From Zizania palustris (lineage: Eukaryota > Streptophyta > Magnoliopsida > Poales > Poaceae): a stretch of DNA of 64,000 bases. The stretch's first letter is position 1, and each line of letters starts with the position of its first letter. Below are positions 52,499-64,000 of the stretch, piece after piece. The notes under the pieces were generated by a model. It was not told the DNA's origin and searched no databases. It saw only the letters and a list, made by a program, of their open reading frames with translations. The stretch is from contig JAAALK010000082.1 of the NCBI GenBank assembly GCA_019279435.1, positions 18,319,116-18,383,115 of the forward strand, written 5' to 3'. Both the position numbers and the translations under genes were made by a program.

Positions 52499-55400
52499 TC
52501 AATCCTCGAATAGCTCAGGATGCTGTGCCTTGAGTCCATCTTCTTTTTCCCATGTAGCTTCCTCAACCGGATGATTGCTCCACTGCACCTTGCAGAAGCG
52601 GATGACCCGACTCCTGGTGATCCTTTCCTTGACCTCCAATATCTTGACAGGCTTTTCCACATAGGTCAGATCCTCTTGAACATCCAGCTGCTGGAGGTCC
52701 ACTTGCTCTGTCGGGACGCGAAGGCACTTCTTGAGTTGAGATACGTGAAATACGTCATGCACTCTAGCCAATGAGGGTGGTAGTTCCAACTGATAAGCAA
52801 CCTCGCCTTGGCGTCGGATAATGGGGAATGGTCCAACATATCGAGGGGCCAACTTTCCTCTCATATTAAATCGTTGAGTACCACGGAGAGGCGTAACTCG
52901 AAGATAGACATGGTCTCCTTCTTCAAATGCTAGGTCGCGACGACGATTATCCGCGTAGCTCTTTTGTCGTGATTGGGCTGTCTTGAGTCGGTCTCTGATG
53001 ATCCGTACCTTCTCTTCAGCTTCTCGAAGGATGTCCGTCCCGAACACTTGAGATTCACCCGTTTGGTCCCAAAGTAGTGGCGTTCTGCACTTGCGTCCAT
53101 ATAAGGCTTCGAAGGGAGACATCTGAAGGCTGGCTTGATAGCTGTTGTTGTATGAAAACTCAGCGTACGGCAAGCTCTTGTCCCAAGTGGCTCCAAAATC
53201 CAAGACACATGCCCGAAGCATATCCTCCAATATCTGATTCACCCTCTCTGTTTGTCCATCCGTCTGAGGGTGGTAAGCAGTACTGAAATTCAATCTCGTG
53301 CCCATCACCTCTTGGAGGTTCTTCCAGTTACGAGAGGTAAACTGACTTCCTCTATCGGACACTATCTTCTTAGGCACTCCATGAAGACACACAATGCGGG
53401 CCATGTATAATTCTGCAAGCTTGGGGCCACTAAAGGTCGTCTTGACGGCTATGAAATGCGCTACTTTTGTAAGCCGGTCGATGATTACCCAAATAGAATC
53501 ATACCCAAGTTGGGTCTTTGGTAGTCCGGTGATGAAATCCATACCGATCTCTTCCCACTTCCATTCAGGTACCTTAAGTGGCTGTAACAATCCTGCAGGT
53601 CTCTGATGTTCAGCTTTTACTCTTCTGCAGGTGTCACATTCGGCGACGAACTGTGCGATCTCTCTTTTCATGCTGACCCACCAATAATGTTCCTTCAGGT
53701 CCTGGTACATCTTGGTACTACCGGGATGAATGGAGTACAACGTCTCGTGGGCTTCTCTCAGGATGAGGGTCTTTATCTCTGGCTTATTCGGCACACATAT
53801 CCGGGTTCCAAACCATATGGTGCCGTTCTCGTCCTCTGAAAATCCTGGGGCTTTTCCTTGTCTCATGTTCTTCCTAATGGCAGCTATATCCAGATCTTCT
53901 AACTGAGCTTCACGGATCTGCTCAAATAGAATTGGCTGGGTCTCCAAGGTGGCTAGGCATGCTCCTGTGGTTAATCCAAGATTCAACTTTTCCATCTCTC
54001 TACTTAACAAGGGTGCATGATCCTGAATCATCACCGCTGTGCAATATCCCTTGCGACTTAATGCATCAGCTACTATATTTGCTTTTCCGGGGTGGTAGTG
54101 AATACCTAAGTCATAGTCCTTTATTAGCTCCAACCATCGTCTTTGCCTCAGATTGAGGTCCGGCTGTGTGAAGATGTACTTCAAGCTCTTGTGGTCCGTA
54201 AAGATCTCACAGCGGTTCCCAACCAAATAATGCCTCCAAATCTTAAGGGCGTGTACTACTGCGGCTAATTCCAAATCGTGGGTCGGGTAGTTCAACTCAT
54301 GAGGTCTCAACTGACGGGAGGCATAAGAGATAACTTTTCCATCTTGCATAAGAACACATCCCAATCCTTGGCGGGATGCATCACAATAGACATGGAAGTC
54401 TTTCCGGATATCGGGTAGGGTCAGTATGGGTGCAGATACCAAACGGGTCTTGAGAGTGCGGAAACTTTCCTCGCACTCAGGAGTCCATTCGAACTTCTCT
54501 CCTTTCTGCAACAACTTGGTCATCGGCTTGGCTATCTTAGAAAAATTCTCGATGAACCTCCGATAATATCCGGCCAAACCCAAAAAACTTCGTATCTCAG
54601 ATACGTTCGTGGGTGGCAGCCAGTCCGTAACTGCTTCTACGGTGGCAGGGTCTACTGCGATTCCTTGCGCAGAGATGATGTGTCCAAGGAACTTTACTTC
54701 CGCCGTCCAAAACTTGCATTTGCTGTACTTGGCGTATAATTGGTGTTCCCTTAGCTTCCCTAAGGTTAACCGGAGGTGAGTCTCGTGCTCTTTCTGGTCC
54801 TTGGAATAAATGAGGATGTCGTCTATGAAGACTACGATGAATTTATCCAAATACTCCATGAACACCTTATTCATCATATTCATGAAGAATGCAGGGGCGT
54901 TGGTCAATCCAAAAGACATAACCGTGCACTCGTACAATCCATAACGGGTGGTAAAGGCCATCTTGGGTATATCCTCTTCTCGAATCCTTAACTGATGATA
55001 GCCAGAACGCAGGTCGATCTTCGAGAATACCGTAGCCCCTTTTAGCTGGTCGAAGAGATCGTCGATCCGAGGCAACAGGTACTTATTCTTGATGGTTACT
55101 TCATTCAAAGCGCGGTAATCCACACACATACGCTTTGCCTTGTCTTCTTTCTTCTCGACGAAGATGACGGGGGCACCCCATGGCGATGTGCTAGGTCTGA
55201 TGTAGCCTTTCCTCTCGAGATCCTCCAATTGCTGCTTCATCTCAGCTAACTCATTAGCGGCCATCCGATATGGTCGCTTGTAAATAGGGGTGGTTCCGGG
55301 CACAAAGTCAATCCTGAACTCGATGTCCCTCTTGGGTGGCATCCCTGGTAAATCCTCTGGGAATACGTTTGGGTACTCACTGACTACCGGTATCTCCTCC

Positions 55401-56324
55401 AAGGTAATCTGATGTAGTCTTGGTCTTCCGGTCTTCATGCTTGGCATCTGGAATGTGATGATAGTCCCTTCCTCACTAGTCACGGTCACTTTCCTCTGGG
55501 CACATTCTATTACTCCTTGATGTTTATTTAGCTAATCCATCCCTAGAATGAGATCCAAACCTTGACATTCTATTAGAATGGGGTCGGCCCAAAATATCGT
55601 GCCTTGGATATCTACCCATACCCTTGGACTAAAAGAATAGGCGAGGGTTTGCTTGCCCGGGGTAGCTATTAACACTGGTCTGGGTAGTTAACTTATGTCC
55701 AGGGAATGTCTTTCCACAAAAGCAGTCGATATAAAGGAGTGGGTAGCTCCGGTGTCAAATAATACCATTGCAAGCGATGAATGAACCATAAACTTACCCA
55801 TGACAATCTCCGGGGCGTCCTGGGCTTCTTCGGCGGTGACGTGGTTGACCTTGGCGCAGACGGCGGGGTTCGCTGCAACGCCTTGGGTACGCTTGGGATG
55901 AGGGCACTGATGGGAGTAGTGCCCCTCTTGGCGGCAGTTGAAGCATACCACAGGCTTACCGTGCCTGTCTCTCAGACTCTCCGGCTTCTTGGCCGGGGCA
56001 GCTGGGGCGGTGGGAGTGGGGCGAGTTTGTCCGGCTCCGGTGTTAGCGGCAGGTGGTGTCGGACAATACACCGGGCGAGGGTGGTACTACTGCGCTGGTG
56101 GAGGTGGAGCAAAGCGGGGTCTCTGGGCCATGCCTTGGTTCTGCCTGAAGGCAATCATGCGCTTCTTCTTCAGGTCGACCTTGTTCTGTTGAGTATCCTG
56201 CATGATGGCTTTGTTCACCAACTTTTGGAAGTTGGCGAAATCTCCGGAGATAAGCTGCAGGGACAACTCATCCTTCAGTCCCCAGAGGAACTTGGCCTGC
56301 CTAGCCGCATCCGTACGGACCTCC
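52499..56324 (-). pseudogene. gag-pol: Gag-pol of chromovirus A, several nonsense codons
   Basis: Open from 55489 to 52499: RT (CVDYRALNEVTIKN, FIDDILIYS), RNase H (HVYCDASRQGLGCVL), integrase (CDTCRRVKAE, GMDFITGLP, SDRGSQFTS, HPQTDGQTERVNQ) and a C-terminal chromodomain (VIRFCKVQWSNHPVEEATWE). Upstream in the same frame the protease and knuckle region (CFNCRQEGHYSHQCP, VLFDTGATHSFIS) is broken. Stops are TAG at 55532-55534, TAA near 55688-55690 and a TAG near 56086. The gag part is cut at 56324 by insertion of element B. Comparison with B shows the stops are substitutions, except for a small local change near 56086. Confidence 0.92.
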
Positions 56325-59300
56325 TGTCGCGCCCCGATTTAATAAATCAGGACTTTATTGAAATTCCGTTGAAAATCAATAAAACAAGACGTTCATCACA
56401 CGACCACGCATAATACGAGCAATCATTCACGGTTCGTAGACCGCATTATTACAAAAGTGAATAAAGATGAAGAGAAACTAATAAAACAAGGGTCCTAGAT
56501 GAACGCCTCCTTCCAGTCTCGCCTTGACTGGGTCGCTACTCCAGACCTTCATCCTCCTCGTAGTAGACTGGCTCTGATGTTGTAAGTCAACGGGGTGAGT
56601 ACAGATGTACTCAGCAAGCCACCGAATGCAAATATAATGCAAGGTAATAACAAGGGAGATAGTGGCTAATTTAGCGGAAGCAGCATATTTGTAAAGCTTT
56701 AAATGAGAGCAATTTATTAGTACGGAAAAGTAAACATGTGCATGTGTATCATCATCTTCTAACTCGAGGGGTACAGTCAGCCCCACCTCGCTCAACAGTC
56801 CTTACGTGCCATGAATAACTTGAACATGCAAACAGTTGTAAACTAACTGCGAGTAGTTACACAACCCGCCCTTGACCGTGGGCTCGGCTTTTCGAAAAGA
56901 TTAAATTACCCTGATCAGAGATGTACCACTGTACCCACAAGGCACGCACTCATCACCTACACCGAAGTGTAACGAGATGACCCATCACACGGGAACTCGT
57001 GCCAAAACCTTCCATACAGTCCTCCCCGACTCAATAGCACCCTCTTATGGGTTTCATATGGTGTCCCGACGCATCGGAGCCCCACCATACCCCCCTTGAG
57101 CCTCGTCGGTACAAGTCGCCCGCAGGCTAGCCCCTTGCCCCCTCCTCTATGGTGCATCAAGCCAGAGTATTCCATACTTCCAGTTAGGACTTACCCATTA
57201 GACTTGTGGTTGGTACGGAAGTGCTTTGCAACAGATCCCGCAGACCGGTCCTTATAGTGCCCCGGGTGCGACAAACCAGTGCCCGAGCTTGCACCCGGAA
57301 CCCACCATACTTATAACCTAGCCAACTCCAGCAGAGTCCAGAGACGAGAATAACAGGGAAATTCATATACAGAATCCAGCTATCTACGACTCGTTCTTTT
57401 TAACCTATAGCAGTTGTGCCGGTACATTGGGCACTAGCTAATATTTTTATAGTAGGGTGACAAGGAGTTAAGGCTCAATAAGCATGGCTTGGGTTTGCAC
57501 ACAAGGACAGGGATCTAATAAATATAAGTGTAAGGCTTGAGTATTTGTCTAATGCAATATTAACCTATGGGTTATAGCGATAAGTTATTAAAACATGGGC
57601 TCAATAATGATCAACTGTTTCCACAGGGGTGGTCGATGACTTGCCTTGATCAGCAAATGGGGATGGAGGAACCTCGGGGTAGAACTCCTGCTCCTCGACG
57701 AACTCGTAGTCTTCTCGATACGGAAAATAAACAATACATTCAATAAACAGATAAAATTCACCAAATATTAAGCATACACATTTGTAGGTTTGATTATGTG
57801 AAGTAATATTTTTAATATTTCAAGGTTTTGTTCAAAACAGTAAAGTTTAATATTTTAGAATTTTTCCCAACTTATTTTCTGTATTATTAATTTTAACCCT
57901 AAGGGATTTTTATTCATTTATTTATTAATAATATTTTGGGTAACAGAAACATACTGTTTTTATGGCATTAATGTGTAGAGAATAATATTCTGGTTCTAAC
58001 CAAATTTGAATGGTGAAATTTGGAGTTAAAATGAGAAAGATATGAATTTTTGAAGTTTAAACAATTTTCTGGAATTTTATTTAAATTGAAAACAGTCCCT
58101 GGTCCACGGTGAACCAGGTTCACCGTGAACCCGTGACTATGCGCGTGGACCCGAGCGATCTGGGCCGTTGGATCTGGATCCGGCGGCCAGATGCGAGGCG
58201 GGCGGTTTAAATGAAAATGAACGGCTGAGATTAAAACGTGGCGAACGGTTACACGTGGACGCCTGAGATCGCGCGGAGGTTTTAAGTGGCGATCGACGGT
58301 CGTGATCGCTCGATACCCCTTCGATCAGATCCGAGGGCTTGGATTAAATCCAGAAGGGAATTAATCGTAACCCTCCGATCGTGATCGGACGGCCACGATC
58401 GCGTCCGGCACGGCACGACGTAAGGGGGCGCGTACCCCCTTCGTCTCCGGCGACGGCGGGTTCGGGCGCGGTGGCAGCGGCGGCGGCGAGCGCCTACGTG
58501 CCTAGCTAAGGCCAAAAATGGACTGCGGAGGTGATGGGGATCACGATGGTACCTTTGGCGGCGAAGATGGGGGCTTGGAGATGACCGGCGGTGAGCGTAG
58601 ACGGCGGAGCTCTTCGGGTTCTTGACGGCGACGGTGATCCGACGATGCCCACGGCCAGCGGAGTGGATGCCGAGGACGGGCGGGCCCTGGTGATCACAGC
58701 GGTGGCGACGGCTAGGGTGGTGGTGGCCGGGATCGACGGCGAGCGGCGACCGGAGGTGGAGCAGGGGGGTAATTCCCGAAACAATGGCAACGACGCTCTG
58801 GAAGGCTTAAGCTAGCGCTTTGGTGGTGTGGGCAGAGGGCGGCGTCCTCAGGGGTTTTTATAGGGTCACTGGCGGCGATTAAACGGAAGGAAACCGAGGG
58901 TTTCCTTCCCTCTCCGGCGAGGTTGCCTTTCTCCTCGGGTATGCTTCCATAAGCACGAAAACGCGTTGATCTTTGATGGAAGGAGGTCGGGGCGGTCGGG
59001 GAAGGTGATCCGAGAAGAATCCAGGCGAAATCGGGCGGCCGGCGACGAGAACTTGGAAGGTGATCGCCAGGAAAGGAAAGGGGAGAGAGGGATTCCATCG
59101 GAGAAGATGGATCCGACAGGTGGCCCCCACCTGTCGGCGGGTGAACGAGAAAGGAATACCTGACAGGCGGGCCCCGTTGGTCAGAGAGCGCGAGAAGGGC
59201 ATGGGTGGCTGACGGGTGGGCCAGGAGGGGCGCGGTGGAGGAGAGAGGGGCGGGGGAGTGCGCCGACAGGCGGGTCCCGCTTGTCAGTGGGTGGGTGGTG

Positions 59301-59628
59301 ATGGGCTGGGCCTAAAGGCCGTTGGAGGGAGGTTTCGTGGTTGAGGCCCAATAGGATTTAAAATTCATTTCTGATTTAAAATAATTCCAGTAATTCGAAT
59401 ATTTGATTAAGGGTTGAATCACTGTTGACAAAAATTTGTAAAAATTCCTAAAATTATATCTTGGTCTCTAGTTCATCTCATAAAATTTTTAAGTCCAGAT
59501 TTTAAGTATTTCTCCCTGTTTGGCTTTATTTGGGTTCTTTTGGTGATTTTTCTTTAATAATAAATTCAGAAATGATTTAAATAATATTTTCTTTTTATTT
59601 TATTCCTTTTAATTTTTGGGGTGTTACA
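56325..59628 (-). repeat. 3' LTR of chromovirus B, 3304 bp
   Basis: On + it starts TGTCGCGCCCCGATTT and ends GGGGTGTTACA, so in element sense TGTAACACCCC...GGGGCGCGACA, an LTR end type known from RIRE3/RIRE8 elements. A minus-strand TATA box (TATAAAAACC) lies at 58853-58862. The 1.8 kb at 56340-58140 has no counterpart in the visible part of LTR A because of the gap. No gene inside. Confidence 0.9.
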
Positions 59629-59642
59629 ATCCTATCCCCCTT
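59629..59642 (-). promoter_or_regulatory. Polypurine tract of chromovirus B
   Basis: AAGGGGGATAGGAT on the minus strand, identical to that of element A, directly before the LTR. Confidence 0.85.
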
Positions 59643-59670
59643 ACAGAGAATCTCGTCCTCGAGATTCGGA

Positions 59671-62600
59671 TCAATCCTCGAATAGCTCAGGATGCTGTGC
59701 CTTGAGTTCATCTTCTTTTTCCCAAGTAGCTTCTTCTACCGGATGGTTGCTCCACTGCACTTTGCAGAAGCGGATTACTCGACTCCTGGTGGTTCTTTCT
59801 TTGACTTCCAATATCTTGACCGGCTTTTCCACATAAGTCAGATCCTCTTGTACATCCAACTGCTGAAGATCCACCTGCTCCGTGGGTACGCGGAGACACT
59901 TCTTGAGTTGAGACACATGAAACACGTCATGCACTCCAGTCAACGAAGGTGGTAGTTCCAACTGATAAGCTACTTCGCCTTGGCGTCGGATAATGGGGAA
60001 TGGTCCAACATATCGAGGGGCCAACTTTCCTCTCATGTTAAACCGTTGAGTACCACGGAGAGGTGTGACTCGAAGGTAGACATGATCTCCTTCTTCAAAG
60101 GCTAGGTCTCGACGGCGATTGTCTGCGTAACTCTTCTGTCGCGATTGGGCTGTCTTGAGTCGGTCTCTGATGATCCGTACCTTCTCTTCAGCTTCACGAA
60201 GAATGTCTGTCCCAAATACTTGGGATTCACCTGTTTGGTCCCAAAGTAGAGGCGTTCTGCACTTACGTCCATATAGGGCTTCAAAAGGAGACATCTGAAG
60301 ACTGGCTTGATAGCTGTTGTTGTATGAAAACTCAGCGTACGGCAAGCTCTTGTCCCAAGTGGCTCCAAAATCCAAAACACATGCTCGAAGCATATCCTCT
60401 AGTATCTGATTTACCCTTTCGGTTTGTCCATCTGTCTGAGGATGGTAGGCGGTACTGAAATTCAATCTCGTGCCCATCTCCTCTTGGAGGTTCTTCCAAA
60501 AACGAGAGGTAAACTGACTTCCTCGGTCAGACACTATCTTCTTAGGCACTCCATGAAGACATACGATCCGGGCCATATATAGTTCTGCAAGCTTGGGGCC
60601 ACTAAAGGTTGTCTTGACGGCTATGAAATGAGCTACTTTTGTAAGCCGATCAATGATCACCCATATAGAATCATACCCAAGTTGGGTCTTTGGTAATCCG
60701 GTGATGAAATCCATACCGATCTCTTCCCACTTCCATTCCGGCACTTTAAGTGGCTGTAACAATCCTGCAGGTCTCTGATGTTCAGCCTTTACTCTTCTGC
60801 AGGTGTCACATTCGGCGACGAACTGGGCAATCTCTCTTTTCATGCTGACCCACCAATATCGTTCCTTCAGATCTTGGTACATCTTGGTACTGCCGGGATG
60901 AATGGAGTATAACGTCTCATGGGCTTCTCTTAGGATAAGAGTCTTTACTTCAAGTTTATCCGGCACACATATCCGAGTTCCAAACCATATGGTGCCATTC
61001 TCGTCTTCTGAAAATCCGGGGGCTTTTCCTTGTCTCATGTTCTTCTTAATGGCAGCTATATCCGGGTCCTCTAACTGAGCTTCACGGATTTGTTCAAATA
61101 GAATAGGCTGGGTTTCCAAGGTGGCTAGATATGCTCCGGTGGTTAATCCAAGATTTAATTTTTCCATCTCCCTACATAACAAGGGTGCGTGTTCTTGAAT
61201 CATCATGGTTGTGCAATATCCCTTGCGACTCAAGGCATCAGCTACCACATTTGCTTTTCCGGGGTGGTAGTGTATACCTAGGTCATAGTCCTTGATTAGT
61301 TCCAACCATCGTCTTTGCCTCAGATTAAGGTCAGGCTGTGTGAAGATATACTTCAAGCTCTTGTGATCCGTAAAGATCTCACAGCGATTTCCAACCAAAT
61401 AGTGCCTCCAAATCTTGAGGGCGTGCACTACGGCGGCTAATTCCAGATCATGGGTCGGATAATTTAACTCATGAGGTCTCAACTGACGGGAGGCATAAGA
61501 GATAACTTTCCCGTCTTGCATAAGAACACATCCCAATCCTTGGCGAGATGCGTCGCAATAGACATGGAAGTCTTTGCGGATATCCGGTAGGGTCAGTATA
61601 GGTGCAGACACCAAACGAGTCTTGAGGGTGCGGAAACTTTCCTCGCATTCAGGAGTCCATTCGAACTTCTCTCCTTTCTGCAACAACTTGGTCATTGGCT
61701 TGGCTATCTTAGAAAAATTCTCGATGAACCTTCGGTAATATCCGGCCAATCCCAGAAAACTTCGTATCTCAGATACGTTCGTGGGTGGCAGCCAATCCGT
61801 AACTGCTTCTACGGTGGCAGGATCTACTGCGATTCCTTGTGCAGAGATGATGTGTCCAAGGAACTTTACTTCTGCCGTCCAAAACTTGCATTTGCTGTAC
61901 TTGGCATACAATTGGTGTTCCCTTAACTTTCCTAGGGTTAACCGGAGGTGAGTCTCGTGCTCCTTCTGGTCCTTGGAATAAATGAGGATGTCGTCTATGA
62001 AGACTACGATGAACTTGTCCAAATATTCCATGAATACCTTATTCATCATATTCATGAAGAATGCAGGGGCGTTGGTCAATCCAAAGGACATAACCGTGCA
62101 CTCATATAAACCATAACGGGTAGTGAAGGCAGTCTTGGGTATATCCTCCTCTCGGATCCTTAACTGATGATAACCAGAACGCAAGTCGATCTTCGAGAAT
62201 ACTGTAGCTCCTTTTAGCTGATCGAAGAGATCGTCGATCCGAGGCAACGGATATTTATTCTTGATGGTTACCTCATTCAAGGCGCGGTAATCCACACACA
62301 TACGCTTTGCCTTATCTTCTTTCTTCTCGACGAAGATGACGGGGGCACCCCATGGCGATGTGCTAGGCCTGATGTAGCCTTTCCTTTCAAGATCCTCCAA
62401 CTGCTGCTTCATCTCAGCTAATTCATTGGCGGCCATCCGGTATGGTCGCTTATAAATAGGAGTGGTTCCGGGCACCAAGTCAATCCTGAACTCGATGTCC
62501 CTCTTGGGTGGCATCCCTGGTAGATCCTCTGGGAATACGTCCGGGTACTCACTGACTACTGGTATCTCCTCCAAGGTAATCTGATGTAGTCTTGTCCTTC

Positions 62601-64000
62601 CGGCCTTCATGCTGGGCATCTGGAATGTGACCATAATCCCTTCTTCATTAGTCACCGTTACTTTTCTCTGGGCACATTCTATCACACCTTGGTGTTTATT
62701 TAGCCAATCCATCCCTAAAATGAGGTCCAAACCTTGACATTCTATTAGAATGGGGTCGGCCCAAAATATCGTGCCTTGGATATCTACCCATACCCTTGGA
62801 CTAAAGGAACAAGCGAGGGTTTGCTTTCCCGGGGTAGCTATTAGTACTGGCCTGGGTAGTTCACTTATGTCCAGTGCATTATTTCCCACAAAAGCAGTTG
62901 ATATAAAGGAGTGGGTAGCTCCGGTGTCAAATAATACCACTGCATGCGATGAATGAACCATAAACTTACCCATGACAATCTCTGGTGCAACCTGGGCTTC
63001 CTCGGCGGAGACGTGGTTCACTTTGGCGCGGACGGCGGGGTTGGAGGTGACTCCTTGAGCTCTCTTGGGATGGGGGCACTGGTGGGAGTAGTGTCCCTCT
63101 TGACGGCAGTTGAAGCATACCACAGGCTTGCCATGCCTGTCTCTCAAGACCTCCGGCTTCTTGGCCGGGGCGACTGGGGCGGTCGGTGCGACTGGAGCGG
63201 CACGAGGTTGGCTGGCTCCGGCGTTGGCAGCTGGTGGCGCCGGGCGATACACTGGCCGGGGGTGGTATTGTGGCGCTGGTGGAGGTGGAGCAAAACGGGG
63301 TCTTTGGGCCATACCCTGATTCTGCCTGAAGGCAATCATGCGCTTCTTCTTCAAGTCGACCTTATTTTGTTGGGTCTCTTGCATGATAGCCTTGTTCACC
63401 AACTTCTGGAAGCTGGCGAAGTCTCCTGAGATGAGTTGTAGAGACAACTCGTCCTTCAGTCCCCTAAGGAACTTGGCCTGTCTGGCCGCATCCGTACGGA
63501 CCTCCTCTGGTGCGTACCGGGCCAGACGGTTAAATTCATGCAGATACTCGGTGACAGATCTGCTCCCTTGCTGCAGATCTCTGAACTCTTGTTGCTTCTG
63601 AGCAACGATGCCGTCAGGGATGTGGGCGGCACAAAAAGCGGCCGAGAACTCCGCCCAAGTGGGGGCGTGGCCCTCGGGCAGAGTCTCGCGGTGGTTGTCC
63701 CACCACTCAGCGGCGGGACCATGAAGCTGGTGGGTGGCGAAGGCCACCCTCTCCTGCTCAGTGCAGGTCAGGAGATCGAGTTTCTTCTCGATCGCCCGCA
63801 ACCAATCCCCAGCCTCCATGGGGTTGGTGGTGCTTGAGAAGGTCGGTGGGCGGACTCGGAGGAACTCCGAGAGCTGAGTTGCGGGAGCGGGAGCTGGTGT
63901 GGCGGGTCGGGGCAGCTCGGGCTGTTGGTGGAGGCGAAAGAAGTGAGCCTGCTGCTCTTGCATTTGTTGCTGCTGCTGCTGCATCTGGTGCAGGAGGGCT
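59671..64000 (-). CDS. gag-pol: Gag-pol polyprotein of chromovirus B, N-terminus outside the window
   Basis: At least 1437 open residues, continuing past the window edge, since the frame is open upstream of the first visible ATG at 63984. Gln-rich N-terminus, gag core (FRDLQQGSRSVTEYLHEFNR), knuckle CFNCRQEGHYSHQCP near residue 288, protease VLFDTGATHSFIS near 348. RT has CVDYRALNEVTIKN and FIDDILIYS near 662, RNase H has YCDASRQG near 808. Integrase has its zinc finger (CDTCRRVKAE), D in GMDFITGLP, D in SDRGSQFTS and E in HPQTDGQTERVNQ near 1181. The last 55 residues form a chromodomain (VIRFCKVQWSNHPVEEATWE), thought to steer integration to heterochromatin. No stop seen, so the element may be functional. 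Confidence 0.95.
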   Translation of the reverse strand, partial: ALLHQMQQQQQQMQEQQAHFFRLHQQPELPRPATPAPAPATQLSEFLRVRPPTFSSTTNPMEAGDWLRAIEKKLDLLTCTEQERVAFATHQLHGPAAEWWDNHRETLPEGHAPTWAEFSAAFCAAHIPDGIVAQKQQEFRDLQQGSRSVTEYLHEFNRLARYAPEEVRTDAARQAKFLRGLKDELSLQLISGDFASFQKLVNKAIMQETQQNKVDLKKKRMIAFRQNQGMAQRPRFAPPPPAPQYHPRPVYRPAPPAANAGASQPRAAPVAPTAPVAPAKKPEVLRDRHGKPVVCFNCRQEGHYSHQCPHPKRAQGVTSNPAVRAKVNHVSAEEAQVAPEIVMGKFMVHSSHAVVLFDTGATHSFISTAFVGNNALDISELPRPVLIATPGKQTLACSFSPRVWVDIQGTIFWADPILIECQGLDLILGMDWLNKHQGVIECAQRKVTVTNEEGIMVTFQMPSMKAGRTRLHQITLEEIPVVSEYPDVFPEDLPGMPPKRDIEFRIDLVPGTTPIYKRPYRMAANELAEMKQQLEDLERKGYIRPSTSPWGAPVIFVEKKEDKAKRMCVDYRALNEVTIKNKYPLPRIDDLFDQLKGATVFSKIDLRSGYHQLRIREEDIPKTAFTTRYGLYECTVMSFGLTNAPAFFMNMMNKVFMEYLDKFIVVFIDDILIYSKDQKEHETHLRLTLGKLREHQLYAKYSKCKFWTAEVKFLGHIISAQGIAVDPATVEAVTDWLPPTNVSEIRSFLGLAGYYRRFIENFSKIAKPMTKLLQKGEKFEWTPECEESFRTLKTRLVSAPILTLPDIRKDFHVYCDASRQGLGCVLMQDGKVISYASRQLRPHELNYPTHDLELAAVVHALKIWRHYLVGNRCEIFTDHKSLKYIFTQPDLNLRQRRWLELIKDYDLGIHYHPGKANVVADALSRKGYCTTMMIQEHAPLLCREMEKLNLGLTTGAYLATLETQPILFEQIREAQLEDPDIAAIKKNMRQGKAPGFSEDENGTIWFGTRICVPDKLEVKTLILREAHETLYSIHPGSTKMYQDLKERYWWVSMKREIAQFVAECDTCRRVKAEHQRPAGLLQPLKVPEWKWEEIGMDFITGLPKTQLGYDSIWVIIDRLTKVAHFIAVKTTFSGPKLAELYMARIVCLHGVPKKIVSDRGSQFTSRFWKNLQEEMGTRLNFSTAYHPQTDGQTERVNQILEDMLRACVLDFGATWDKSLPYAEFSYNNSYQASLQMSPFEALYGRKCRTPLLWDQTGESQVFGTDILREAEEKVRIIRDRLKTAQSRQKSYADNRRRDLAFEEGDHVYLRVTPLRGTQRFNMRGKLAPRYVGPFPIIRRQGEVAYQLELPPSLTGVHDVFHVSQLKKCLRVPTEQVDLQQLDVQEDLTYVEKPVKILEVKERTTRSRVIRFCKVQWSNHPVEEATWEKEDELKAQHPELFED

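Larger units (their letters stand above)
50998..56324 (-). mobile_element. Chromovirus A (Tekay/RIRE3-like Ty3/gypsy), interrupted and decayed
   Basis: Minus-strand order: part of the 3' LTR (50998-52456), polypurine tract, pol and part of gag up to 56324, where the LTR of element B begins. Coding similarity to element B is high. The missing 5' part should lie beyond element B, outside the window. The chromodomain at the integrase end identifies a chromovirus, and the TGTAACACCCC LTR start fits RIRE3/RIRE8-type elements. Confidence 0.9.
56325..64000 (-). mobile_element. Chromovirus B (Tekay/RIRE3-like Ty3/gypsy), right part outside the window
   Basis: A 3.3-kb 3' LTR (56325-59628), polypurine tract (59629-59642) and an open gag-pol ORF to the window edge, all on the minus strand. 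It sits inside the gag gene of element A, in the same orientation. CCTCC (56320-56324) should be its target duplication, with the partner outside the window. Confidence 0.93.

Noticed and set aside
1..64000. A bacterial-type operon, prophage or defence system
   Set aside because: Introns, LTR elements, plant TATA boxes and transposase families show a plant nuclear genome, and no prokaryotic gene order is present.

Overview
This is nuclear DNA of a grass, most likely Oryza or a close relative, from a region made almost entirely of transposable elements. That reading rests on the element families present (CRM-, Tat- and RIRE3/RIRE8-type Ty3/gypsy elements, a Sirevirus-type Ty1/copia element, a MuDR-like MULE, a CACTA element with CACTACTACAAA ends, a Tourist MITE), short GT-AG introns and plant TATA boxes. 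No complete host gene, rRNA or tRNA gene is recognisable. One short candidate host exon is offered at 31483-31630.

Layout. 1-5530: decayed CRM-like Ty3/gypsy element on +. 5801-8600: truncated Ty1/copia remnant on + with its 3' polypurine tract and LTR start. 9351-14448: a whole MULE bounded by 9-bp target duplications, with a mudrA-like gene broken by two stops and a frameshift. 15051-26673: a complete, apparently very young Tat-lineage Ty3/gypsy element on the minus strand, with 495-bp LTRs that look identical and 5-bp duplications ACTGC. It has one intact gag-pol ORF and, on the opposite strand, an intact five-exon gene. A 60-63-bp minisatellite lies between the 3' ends of the two genes. 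27559-27893: Tourist-like MITE. 28102-28596: solo LTR of the same Tat family. 28860-30240: AT-rich long tandem repeats. 31934 to about 40219: CACTA element whose transposase carries one in-frame TGA. Downstream, its promoter block (hairpin array, TATA box, GC-rich leader, leader intron) recurs twice, and one copy precedes a small two-exon Cys-rich gene.

40220-41459: fragment of a copia-type LTR holding a 15-bp minisatellite, interrupted by a young Sirevirus-type element (41460-50897, minus) whose outer LTR is cut by a 100-N assembly gap (50898-50997). 50998-56324: chromovirus A (Tekay/RIRE3-like, minus, several stops). Its gag is interrupted by chromovirus B of the same family (56325 to beyond 64000), which has a 3.3-kb LTR and an open gag-pol ORF running off the window.

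How the parts work together: the autonomous modules are gag-pol for the LTR elements, mudrA for the MULE and TNP2-type transposase for the CACTA. The most interesting unit is the Tat element. Its two convergent genes, the antisense one with its own TATA box and four phase-consistent introns, suggest a retrotransposon carrying a spliced accessory gene that survives retrotransposition because it is antisense. Exon structures were inferred by eye from splice signals and reading frame. LTR identity, family assignment and expression were not computed.
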